DNA from: Gammaproteobacteria bacterium
Lineage (GTDB): Bacteria > Pseudomonadota > Gammaproteobacteria > GCA-2400775
Reading direction: 5' to 3'
NCBI GenBank assembly: GCA_002400775.1
Contig: NVRF01000004.1
Location: 19,675 to 53,719, forward strand
DNA length: 34,045 bases
Position 1 is the first letter of the stretch; every line of letters begins with the position of its first letter. The notes under the pieces are model-generated. The model was given only the letters and a program-made list of their open reading frames with translations, did no database searches and was not told the origin of the DNA. The position numbers and the translations under genes are program-made. Shown here in pieces: positions 16,670-23,965 of the stretch.

Positions 16670-17104
16670 AGCTTGCTATTAAAGTTCGGGTGCTGGAGGT
16701 TGATCACTTGGCATTCTATCTTGTTGTGTATTCGAATTGTTAAGTATCAATTCGTCAATACCATTGATTCGGAATATTTTTCGTAAATTTACTCCTGGAT
16801 TTTTATAGTGTTTACATAAACTTATTAAAGTTAGGGAAAAGGAAATAATTAAAGGTGAAACCCTCATGTCATGTGTTGTTTATTTGGCGCCTGGTTATTA
16901 TCAGGCAAGGGTTATTGATTCGGTCGCGACGATGAAACTTTTTATAAGCCTTGTGAAAGTTGACGAAATTTGTAAACCATGTATTGACACTATCTATGAC
17001 GCCCTGGCGAAAATTGGGTCAGATACGGTCATGGCAGCCTGGGTTGCAAAGAGTATGGTTCATTGGATGAAGCGGGTTCAGTCTCGGCAGATTCGAGATC
17101 GCGC
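16670..17104 (+). pseudogene. cheB: Decayed cheB (chemotaxis methylesterase) relic
   Basis: The cheA-motC gap is where cheB normally lies. One frame reads AIKVRVLEVDHLAFY from 16675, matching the start of CheB (AxKVLVVDDSxFF) with the phosphoacceptor pair DD changed to DH, no start codon, and a TAA at 16741. The frame 16866-17040 gives VVYLAPGYYQARV, then ICKPCIDTIYDALAKIGSDT, which match the VxLAPGGxQxxV and YKPCVDVTFxSAAKxYG blocks of CheB. A frameshift leads to GSLGCKEYGSLDEAGSVSAD, matching GADGxxGxxxLKxxGSxVxAQDE. About 600 bp of middle sequence is missing, including the catalytic Ser and His region, and the Asp of the TGMGxDG motif is replaced. The gene cannot be functional. Family comparisons are from memory. 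Confidence 0.8.
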
Positions 17105-17845
17105 ATGGACTTTCTAAGTTTATTGGGGATTATTATTGCATTGGCCGCTATTTTAGGCGGCAATATTCTTGAGGGTGGCCATACCGCTTCACTGGTCCAA
17201 GTTACCGCCTTCGTGATTGTTATGGGCGGTACTGTGGGCGCCATCATGCTGCAGGTGCCTGTGCGTGTTTTCGCTCGCTCATTACGTATCGTGCGCTGGG
17301 TGTTTATGCCACCGCTTGTTAACTTTGAAGAATACATAGGAAAAATTGTTAACTGGAGCAACGTTGCGCGGCGCGAAGGTCTGCTAGGGCTTGAAGTAAT
17401 TGTTGAAGATGAGAAAGAAGATTTTGCGCGCAAGGGGTTACAACTGTTGGTAGATGGTAGTGAGCCAGAATCTATACGTGCCATTTTGGATGTCGACATC
17501 ATGGTTAAAGAAGATTTTGATTTGCAAGCCTCTAAAGTTTATGAAGGCATGGGTGGTTATGCACCCACTGTAGGTATTCTCGGTGCCGTAATGGGCTTGA
17601 TTCATGTTATGAACAATCTCGCTGATCCATCAAAGCTTGGTCCCGGTATCGCCGTAGCCTTTGTTGCAACAATTTATGGCGTCGGTTTTGCAAACCTTTT
17701 GTTTCTACCTGTTGCCGCCAAATTAAAGGCGAATATACATCAGCAAAGCCGTCTTAGAGAAATGATTCTGGAAGGTATTGTTGCAATCGCCGAGGGCGAA
17801 AATCCTCGAAACATCGAAACCAAGCTACAAGGTTATTTGATATAG
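17105..17845 (+). CDS. motC: Flagellar stator protein MotC (MotA/PomA family)
   Basis: MotC is the proton-channel A subunit of a second stator known from Pseudomonas. The sequence has four membrane segments, with the family blocks GGYAPTVGILGAVMGLIHVM and GIAVAFVATIYGVGFANLLF in the second half. The frame is open to 17063, but those first 14 codons are cheB relic. ATG 17105 (MDFLSLLGIIIALAAIL) gives 246 residues, the usual MotC length. There is no good ribosome site, perhaps because translation once depended on coupling to cheB. MotD follows after six bases. Confidence 0.93.
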   Translation: MDFLSLLGIIIALAAILGGNILEGGHTASLVQVTAFVIVMGGTVGAIMLQVPVRVFARSLRIVRWVFMPPLVNFEEYIGKIVNWSNVARREGLLGLEVIVEDEKEDFARKGLQLLVDGSEPESIRAILDVDIMVKEDFDLQASKVYEGMGGYAPTVGILGAVMGLIHVMNNLADPSKLGPGIAVAFVATIYGVGFANLLFLPVAAKLKANIHQQSRLREMILEGIVAIAEGENPRNIETKLQGYLI

Positions 17846-17851
17846 ATAACA

Positions 17852-18664
17852 ATGAGATCACAACGACGTCATAGACATGAAGAACCTGAAAACCATGAGC
17901 GCTGGTTGGTTTCCTATGCTGATTTTATTACTTTGTTATTCGCATTTTTTGTTGTGCTGTATTCCATATCATCGGTTAATGAGGGAAAATATCGCGTGTT
18001 GTCTGATGCGCTCGAAGCAGCTTTTCGTGCTCCTGCCAGCAGTTTAAACCCGGTAAACGTGGGTAAAGGTGGTCAACCTACTGCATTTGATCCCGAAAAT
18101 TCATTAATGATTGAATTGCCGCGTGTACCCTTAGCCCACTTGGCGCCAAAACAAGAGCAAGTTGATGTCGATAAAATTGCCGGGGATATTGAAGACGCAT
18201 TGGAAAGCTTGATCGATCAAGAGCTTGTCAGCGTTAATAAAGACGGCTTATCAGTAGAAATTGAACTGAAATCACGCATATTGTATTCAAGTGGTAGCGC
18301 CGAGCTCGCGCGTAGTGCAGAACCAATACTGCTACAAATCGCAGATATCATTCGTGGCTTTGATTACCCCGTAAGGGTCGAGGGCTATACCGACAATGTG
18401 TCAATTAATACGAAACAGTTTCCGTCTAACTGGGAATTATCTGCCGCACGGGCATCAAGCGTAGTGCGGCTTATTGCCGGTGCAGGGATCGACCCGCTGC
18501 AGCTGACTGCGTCGGGTTTTGGAGAGTTTAGGCCGATTGCGAACAATGATACCGAGCAGGGGCGTGCAGATAATCGTCGTGTTGTCTTAGTCATCGATGC
18601 TGGGGAAACGCTAAGGCCAGGGGCTGCAGTAGCTGAAGATCTCGTGTTTTCCGGCGGGCTATGA
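17852..18664 (+). CDS. motD: Flagellar stator protein MotD (MotB family)
   Basis: MotD is the B subunit that anchors the stator to peptidoglycan. The basic N-terminus (MRSQRRHRHEEPENHERWLV) precedes a single membrane helix with the proton-carrying Asp24 in SYADFITLLFAFFVVLYSIS. The C-terminal OmpA-like domain spans about residues 145-250 (VEGYTDNVSINTKQFPSNWE, then LSAARASSVVRLI and DNRRVVLVI). Length 270. It pairs with motC immediately upstream. Residues around the ion path look MotB-like, pointing to proton rather than sodium drive, but this is inference. Confidence 0.94.
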   Translation: MRSQRRHRHEEPENHERWLVSYADFITLLFAFFVVLYSISSVNEGKYRVLSDALEAAFRAPASSLNPVNVGKGGQPTAFDPENSLMIELPRVPLAHLAPKQEQVDVDKIAGDIEDALESLIDQELVSVNKDGLSVEIELKSRILYSSGSAELARSAEPILLQIADIIRGFDYPVRVEGYTDNVSINTKQFPSNWELSAARASSVVRLIAGAGIDPLQLTASGFGEFRPIANNDTEQGRADNRRVVLVIDAGETLRPGAAVAEDLVFSGGL

Positions 18665-18698
18665 GCAATCAAATAGAAATAGGATTAAGGACAGTGTG

Positions 18699-19487
18699 AT
18701 GAAAGTATGGGCAGTATCAAACCAAAAGGGAGGTGTTGGCAAGACGACAACAGTTGCCACCTTAGCCGGGTTACTTGCATCAAGGGGTAAGCGAGTGCTT
18801 ATGCTTGATCTTGATCCGCATGGCTCGCTGACAAGCTATTTTGGTGGGGATCCAGATGCAACGAGCACCAGCATATACAACTTATTTCAGCAAGGGCCTG
18901 AATGTGCCGATACATTGGTACAGGAAACCGGAGTTGATGGCCTGCATTTGATACCAGCGGCTACGGCTATGGCAACGTTAGATCGCCAAATGGGTGCGAG
19001 CGGTGGCAAAGGCCTTATCGTTAGCCGGGGGTTGGCGCGGTTACATGAAAAATACGATCATGTGTTGCTCGATTGCCCGCCGATGTTAGGAGTGTTAATG
19101 GTCAATGCACTTGCTGCATGTGAGCATTTGCTTATTCCTGTACAGACTGAATTCCTTGCATTAAAAGGATTGGAACGTATGTTGAACACCTTGAAAATGG
19201 TGATGAAGGCTAAACAAATGAAGTTGGAATATACAATATTGCCAACGATGTTTGACCGTCGTACGCGCGCATCAATTCACAGCCTGCGCGTTTTGCGTGA
19301 AAACCATGTAGAAACCATCTCTGGGCACGTGATTCCTGTTGACACACAATTTCGTGACGCTAGCATGGCTGGCAAACCACTATCATTGATAAATCCACGC
19401 GCTCGTGGTGCTGTTGCTTACGGCCAAATATTGGACGAACTATTAACTTGCGACCATCCCTCACAACAAAGGGTGATGCAGTCATGA
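18699..19487 (+). CDS. ParA/Soj-family ATPase for polar chemotaxis-array positioning (ParC type)
   Basis: The protein is a ParA-type ATPase with deviant Walker A NQKGGVGKTTT (residues 8-18), LMLDLDPHGSLTSYFGG and VLLDCPPMLGVLMVNALAAC. In Vibrio the orthologue in this exact position is called ParC and carries chemotaxis arrays to the pole together with ParP. A GTG three bases upstream also fits the frame, but the ATG at 18699 has AAGGA at good spacing, giving 262 residues. The stop overlaps the next ATG (ATGA), linking it tightly to the ParP gene. Confidence 0.9.
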   Translation: MKVWAVSNQKGGVGKTTTVATLAGLLASRGKRVLMLDLDPHGSLTSYFGGDPDATSTSIYNLFQQGPECADTLVQETGVDGLHLIPAATAMATLDRQMGASGGKGLIVSRGLARLHEKYDHVLLDCPPMLGVLMVNALAACEHLLIPVQTEFLALKGLERMLNTLKMVMKAKQMKLEYTILPTMFDRRTRASIHSLRVLRENHVETISGHVIPVDTQFRDASMAGKPLSLINPRARGAVAYGQILDELLTCDHPSQQRVMQS

Positions 19488-20452
19488 GTCACACTAATAA
19501 TGTGCAGCAGCCAAGCCAGTTAGCAGATAAAGATACGGCGTTAAGCGATTATTTTGATATGTTGCTGCATGAAACCACTATAGCTGAGAAACCAGCACTG
19601 GTTAGTGAGTGCGAAGAATCGCATGATGAGCCAGAGCTAATAATTGCGGGCATAAAAAAAACTAAAATTGTAATAGAAAAAGAAGGCTCTGCGCTCGACA
19701 TTACAGCTTCATCTGAAGATTTCCATTGTGGATCATTGGTTGCTGTTACACCGTCTAACAACATACAAAATGTTACGGACCTGGCACCAATAACAGAATT
19801 AGAGTCTGAGCCATTGGTCGATGCCCTATCGGATACTGATGAAGCTGGAGCAGTAGAGCCTATTTCTGTATTGCAGGTAGCTGATGCCGATCTTGAGTCA
19901 AGCTCTAATAGTTGTTCTGGCGACGAGGCATCAGAGCCTGAAGAAGAAAATTATTATGTTGAAGGTGCTCCAGAGTGGGCACATGGTCCGTTCCAGGGTC
20001 TTGAATTCACCATTGCAAAATTGAAGCTAGTGATTCCGTTGATACATCTATGTGGAATTCTCGATTGGGAAAACGCCGAGCTGACTCCTATGCCTGGTCA
20101 TAGTAAGCTGTTTATCGGTATTTGGCCTAATCATGGTACAAGCTCAAAAATTGTGGATGTGGCTGAAATGCTAGTGCCAAAACGTTATCACAACAAGATT
20201 GAGGCATGGCAAAGCCGCACCACAAAAATAGTGCTTATCGACGATTCGGTTTGGGGGCTGGCATGTGACGAGGTTTTGGGTGTTGTGACCCTGGATCCGC
20301 GTGAGGTTCGTTGGCGCAGCAATCTTACACAACGTGCCTGGTTAGCAGGTACATTGGTTGGTCATATGTCGGCATTAATCGATGGTGATGAACTTGCGGC
20401 AAGGTTATTGCACGGTGACAAGAACGAGGAATTTATTGCATCTTGTGCATAG
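19484..20452 (+). CDS. parP: CheW-domain array-positioning protein ParP
   Basis: The 322-residue protein has an acidic, low-complexity N-terminal part (about 1-160) and a C-terminal CheW-like domain beginning around FQGLEFTIAKLKLVIPLIHL and ending with the LTQRAWLAGTLVGHMSALID region. ParP in Vibrio binds CheA and chemoreceptors through this domain and the ParA partner through the N-terminus. The frame is open upstream to 19448, but ATG 19484 overlaps the ParA stop and has GGGTGA upstream. A plausible sigma-54 promoter for cheW begins at its stop codon. Confidence 0.88.
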   Translation: MSHTNNVQQPSQLADKDTALSDYFDMLLHETTIAEKPALVSECEESHDEPELIIAGIKKTKIVIEKEGSALDITASSEDFHCGSLVAVTPSNNIQNVTDLAPITELESEPLVDALSDTDEAGAVEPISVLQVADADLESSSNSCSGDEASEPEEENYYVEGAPEWAHGPFQGLEFTIAKLKLVIPLIHLCGILDWENAELTPMPGHSKLFIGIWPNHGTSSKIVDVAEMLVPKRYHNKIEAWQSRTTKIVLIDDSVWGLACDEVLGVVTLDPREVRWRSNLTQRAWLAGTLVGHMSALIDGDELAARLLHGDKNEEFIASCA

Positions 20453-20467
20453 TGGCATATTTTCTGC
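20453..20467 (+). promoter_or_regulatory. Candidate sigma-54 promoter upstream of cheW
   Basis: TGGCATATTTTCTGC has GG and GC ten bases apart and shares the TGGCAT half with the fliK and fliL promoters; the -12 half is CTGC rather than TTGC. It starts at the end of the parP stop codon and would give a leader of roughly 70 bases before cheW, suggesting cheW and the genes after it can be transcribed separately. Confidence 0.55.
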
Positions 20468-20550
20468 TTATAGACTGTTAAGCAAATAATATGTCGATTT
20501 TTTGACTTAAATAATATCGATGGCACGGTAGTGCAATAAGGGGTTTGATT

Positions 20551-21054
20551 ATGGCTAAGGTGGCGTACGACGAATACCAGGATCCTATTAACCAGGATAT
20601 TCAGGATCCACTATTGCAATGGGTGACATTCCGCCTGGACGAAGAAAAATACGGCATTAACGTTATGGCTGTGCAGGAAGTGCTTAAAGTCACCGAGATA
20701 ACGCAAGTGCCGGGAGCTCCTGATTTTGCGCTGGGTATTATTAATCTACGCGGTAGTGTGGTGACAGTTATTGATGCCAGGACACGTTTTGGTTTGGCAT
20801 ATCGCAAAGAGGATGATAATTCCCGTATTATTATTATGGAAGCCGGCGATCAGGAAGTAGGTATTCTTGTTGATAGTGTGGCAGAAGTTGTTTACATGCG
20901 AAGCTCCGAAATTGAGCCTGCACCTTCAGTGGGTAGCGATGAAGGATCACAGTTTATTCAAGGCGTAAATAGCTCAGGATCAGAATTATTAATTTTGGTG
21001 GAGCTTGATAAGTTATTGTCCGAGCATGAATGGGAGGAAATTGCCGCTTTTTAA
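20551..21054 (+). CDS. cheW: Chemotaxis coupling protein CheW
   Basis: CheW links CheA to chemoreceptors. A short N-terminal extension of about 20 residues precedes the CheW domain, with LQWVTFRLDEEKYGINVMAV, ITQVPGAPDFALGIINLRGS and VVTVIDARTRFGL, followed by the second beta-barrel. The ATG at 20551 has AAGGGG upstream; an in-frame TTG six bases earlier is less likely. Length 167. The 98-bp gap from parP carries a sigma-54-like promoter, unlike the tight spacing elsewhere in the block. Confidence 0.95.
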   Translation: MAKVAYDEYQDPINQDIQDPLLQWVTFRLDEEKYGINVMAVQEVLKVTEITQVPGAPDFALGIINLRGSVVTVIDARTRFGLAYRKEDDNSRIIIMEAGDQEVGILVDSVAEVVYMRSSEIEPAPSVGSDEGSQFIQGVNSSGSELLILVELDKLLSEHEWEEIAAF

Positions 21055-21074
21055 AGTGGCAATTGACTTTAGTA

Positions 21075-21236
21075 ATGGCCGACGTGCGTGATGTCCAGCC
21101 GATAAGTCCGATATGGCCAAAAAAATCGACAACGCAAAAACGTCGACAACAACAATCAGGTAATCAACAGAAAAAACCCACAAAAAAACCAAAGCGTGAT
21201 CGCTATGACCGTGGTCATATCGATGAGTTTGCCTAG
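21075..21236 (+). CDS. Small basic protein of the chemotaxis cluster, unknown function
   Basis: A 53-residue protein starts at ATG 21075. It is Lys/Arg/Gln-rich (KKSTTQKRRQQQSGNQQKKP) and probably disordered, with a C-terminus RGHIDEFA. Small proteins ending in a HIDEYA-like tail are found next to cheW and DUF2802 genes in related bacteria, as far as I remember, so I take it as real rather than a chance frame. The ribosome site is poor. Its frame is open further upstream into the end of cheW, but the protein-like part begins here. Its role is unknown; the conserved acidic tail may be a docking peptide. Confidence 0.55.
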   Translation: MADVRDVQPISPIWPKKSTTQKRRQQQSGNQQKKPTKKPKRDRYDRGHIDEFA

Positions 21237-21252
21237 TTTGGGTCTGAAATAT

Positions 21253-21660
21253 ATGTCTATTGAAATGTTGATTATTGCGATTTGTATAGGGTTAAATATA
21301 GCTCTGGCTTATGGCTACTACCAGTTAGGGAAGCGTTTGCAAAGTGCTCATCAAGTGATTCGAGCCTTGCAAAGTGATGTCTCAGCGCTTTGTGCTGGTG
21401 CGGTTGGCGTTAGCCAGCATATTGATAAAATAGAGGGCCAGTCTCGTTACCTGGCAGATAGACAAGATCAAATTAATGCCAATTCCAGCGATGATAGGTC
21501 TTACATTCAAGCCATGCGCATGGCAGAAAAAGGTATGGATGTAGATGAGTTGATGAGCACTTGTGATTTGGCGCATGAAGAGGCATCGCTGATTTACGCC
21601 TTGCATACCGGGCACTATGGGCAAAAACCTGCGGTGGGTCTTGATATTCGTTTAGACTGA
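21253..21660 (+). CDS. DUF2802 membrane protein
   Basis: The protein has one N-terminal membrane helix (MSIEMLIIAICIGLNIALAY) followed by a short coiled-coil-like region and a C-terminal helix-turn-helix-like segment MAEKGMDVDELMSTCDLAHEEASLIYALH. That pattern is the DUF2802 family, found downstream of cheW in Pseudomonas-type clusters, with unknown function. The frame is open from 21196, overlapping the previous gene; I chose ATG 21253 because it begins directly at the membrane helix, giving 135 residues. The real start could be 21196 or 21226. It is the last plus-strand gene of the cluster. Confidence 0.75.
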   Translation: MSIEMLIIAICIGLNIALAYGYYQLGKRLQSAHQVIRALQSDVSALCAGAVGVSQHIDKIEGQSRYLADRQDQINANSSDDRSYIQAMRMAEKGMDVDELMSTCDLAHEEASLIYALHTGHYGQKPAVGLDIRLD

Positions 21661-21678
21661 TACGTGTCTGTATAGCTA

Positions 21679-23532
21679 TCAGCTTTTGTTGATGGGTAGT
21701 GGCAATGGTTTGCCAATAAAGTAGCCTTGCACGTAGTCGACACCGTAACTGGTTAATAGGTCGAGTGTCTCTTGATCTTCAACAAATTCCGCAATAACCT
21801 CTTTGTTTAGTGATTTACCTACTTCAATCATTGATTTGACTAGTGATTGATCGACTGGATCGGTAACCAGGTTGCGAATAAATGCGCCATCAATTTTTAG
21901 CTGATCAACGGGGAACTGCTTAACGTAACTAAACGAACTGAATCCTGAACCAAAGTCATCGAGCGCAAAGCGACAACCAAGTTCTTGCAGCTTAATGACC
22001 ATCTCGCGCGTTTGTTTCGCATTGGCGACAGCAGCCGTCTCAGTAATCTCAAATAATAATCGAGACGGGTTGATCTGGTGCTTAATAATTTCTTTTTGGA
22101 TCATTGCGTATAGCGTGGGATCTTGAAAGGCATGACCGGAAAGATTAACGTGTAAAGATATATTGCTTTGGCTACTTGGTAGTGTGGCAAGTGTTTTAAT
22201 GACACTACGCACCATATAGCGGTCAATTTCATGAATTAGTCCCATGCGTTCAGCGACAGGAATAAAGTCGTTAGGGCCGACAATATTACCGTTGTCATCG
22301 ATCATGCGTATCAAGGCTTCGTAGTGCTGTATTTTGCCGCTGGCGACGTGTTGTACAGGTTGAAAGGCGAGACAGAATAAGTCTTGTTCCAATGCCTTTC
22401 TGATAATGGGTACCCAGTGAGCAGCACTTCGAAGAATATGCATTTCCGCATCTTTTTCATCGAACATATGGATTATGTTGCGACCATGCGCTTTCGCGAC
22501 AAAGCAGGCTTGGTCTGCGCGTACCAGCGCTTCACTTGCTGTACATTGACTGTTTGGTGCGATTAGCGAGATACCAATGCTGGCACCAACATGATAAGTT
22601 CGGCCTTCAATTTTAAAGAATAATTGGTTGAGAGTATTGTGTAGTGTATGGGCAAACTCCAGAGCCTGTGTTTCGTCAATATTATTGGCTAAAATGACGT
22701 ATTCATCCGAACTGATTCGTGCCAGCAAGTCCCCCTTTTGAACATGTTTGCGTAAGGTGTTGGCGACTAAAATCAACACTCGGTCACCTGCAGCATGCCC
22801 TTCAAGATCGTTGATGACCTTAAATTGATCAAGATCGATATAAAATAACGATGCATAGCGCTTATTGTGGTTGGAGTGTACTACTGCCAGCTCGATCGCT
22901 TGTTCAAGGCGGCGGCGATTACACAAGCCTGTGAGATCGTCATGCCCCACGAGATATTGAAGCCGCGCCCCCATTATTTTACGTTCGGCCAGCTCAGTTT
23001 CGAGTTCGTGTTCACGCGATTTTCTCAGGTCACGTTCGCGTTTAAGACTTAGTGCGGAGACAACACGAGGTAGTAGTTCCATACGACGGAATGGCTTAAA
23101 TATGATGTCAGAGGCGCCACACTCCAGGCTGGAGATAGCAGTGTCATCTTGCCACATGTTATTGGCTGTTAGCATAATTACGGGTATATCGACCCATTCA
23201 CTATGTTGGCGAATTTCCCGGCAGACTTCGTAGCCATCCATATCCGGCATCATGACATCAAGCAGAACTAAGTCGATGTCACTCACATCATTATGAATAC
23301 TTTTTTGTAATAGGCGGATGGCCTCGGTGCCATTACTGGCCGTGACTACATTGGTAAAGTTGCTTTTGCGTAGCATCGCACGCGCGAGATCAACATTGCT
23401 CTTGGTGTCATCAACGATGAGAATGCGCATATTGCACAGATGATCAAATGTACTGGTAAGGCCTGATCTTGATTTAGTCGCAGCGTCGCTAAGCCTGGGA
23501 TATGCATTAATGTTGTGCCTTAGCTGTGCCAT
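21679..23532 (-). CDS. Response regulator with degenerate GGDEF and intact EAL domain (c-di-GMP phosphodiesterase)
   Basis: The receiver domain has ILIVDDTKSN and phosphoacceptor Asp92 (LVLLDVMMPDMDG). The GGDEF domain (about 190-360) has SSDEY at residues 274-278 instead of GGDEF, so cyclase activity is unlikely. The EAL domain keeps the catalytic set: EALIR at 405-409, Asn463 in NLSG, Glu495 in FEITE, DDFGSG at 525-530, Lys546 in LKIDG and the QGYFIGKP loop, so phosphodiesterase activity is expected. The start at 23532 gives 617 residues; a start at residue 35 is also possible. Placed against a flagellar cluster, it probably lowers c-di-GMP to favour motility; that is inference. Confidence 0.92.
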   Translation of the reverse strand: MAQLRHNINAYPRLSDAATKSRSGLTSTFDHLCNMRILIVDDTKSNVDLARAMLRKSNFTNVVTASNGTEAIRLLQKSIHNDVSDIDLVLLDVMMPDMDGYEVCREIRQHSEWVDIPVIMLTANNMWQDDTAISSLECGASDIIFKPFRRMELLPRVVSALSLKRERDLRKSREHELETELAERKIMGARLQYLVGHDDLTGLCNRRRLEQAIELAVVHSNHNKRYASLFYIDLDQFKVINDLEGHAAGDRVLILVANTLRKHVQKGDLLARISSDEYVILANNIDETQALEFAHTLHNTLNQLFFKIEGRTYHVGASIGISLIAPNSQCTASEALVRADQACFVAKAHGRNIIHMFDEKDAEMHILRSAAHWVPIIRKALEQDLFCLAFQPVQHVASGKIQHYEALIRMIDDNGNIVGPNDFIPVAERMGLIHEIDRYMVRSVIKTLATLPSSQSNISLHVNLSGHAFQDPTLYAMIQKEIIKHQINPSRLLFEITETAAVANAKQTREMVIKLQELGCRFALDDFGSGFSSFSYVKQFPVDQLKIDGAFIRNLVTDPVDQSLVKSMIEVGKSLNKEVIAEFVEDQETLDLLTSYGVDYVQGYFIGKPLPLPINKS

Positions 23533-23654
23533 GAATGTTGAACTACCCCGTTGGGCACATTTATCCAGTAATAGTAGTTATGTGTGCCATAGTGTTTATA
23601 TGGTGAAGGTGGGCGAGTATATAATCTGACTATTTATTTAGCGGCGCCAGCTGG

Positions 23655-23954
23655 CTATTCTTTAGCGCTGGATTGTGTGTTGACAGGGGGTGTTTGGCCT
23701 GATATCAGGTAGGCGAATGAAAGAATTTCAGCGACTATTATGAACACATCTTCGGGTATGGATTCACCTGGTTTGATTTGAGCTAATACCTGTGCAAGGG
23801 CGGGGTCTTGATGAATAGGCACGCCATATTGGCGTGCGAGTTCGATAATATCTTCACCACCTTTGCCACTGTTTTTGGCCGTGACTCTTGGTGCAGCTGA
23901 GCCATCGTATTTTAGTGCTACGGCGATGGTATCGGTATGATTATGATCAGCCAC
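23655..23954 (-). CDS. FlhB C-terminal-domain homologue (FhlB type)
   Basis: This 99-residue protein corresponds to the part of FlhB that follows the autocleavage site: TDTIAVALKYDG aligns with the FlhB stretch after NPTH, and GVPIHQDPALAQVLAQIKPG and IPEDVFIIVAEILSFAYLI align with the rest. The NPTH motif itself and the membrane domain are absent. Such FhlB proteins are known in several bacteria and can partly substitute for the FlhB C-terminal fragment. The start is GTG at 23954; an ATG nine bases upstream runs into a stop. It lies 11 bp after a FliK-like gene, so the pair is probably co-transcribed. Confidence 0.88.
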   Translation of the reverse strand: MADHNHTDTIAVALKYDGSAAPRVTAKNSGKGGEDIIELARQYGVPIHQDPALAQVLAQIKPGESIPEDVFIIVAEILSFAYLISGQTPPVNTQSSAKE

Positions 23955-23965
23955 GGTATTTCATG

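Noticed and set aside
16679-16867. Minus-strand 62-codon frame in the cheA-motC gap
   Set aside because: The plus-strand cheB relic explains the region better and the minus frame shows no family pattern.
20522-20535. TGGCACGGTAGTGC upstream of cheW as another sigma-54 promoter
   Set aside because: GG and GC are nine rather than ten bases apart; sigma-54 is strict about this spacing, and a start this close would remove the cheW ribosome site region.
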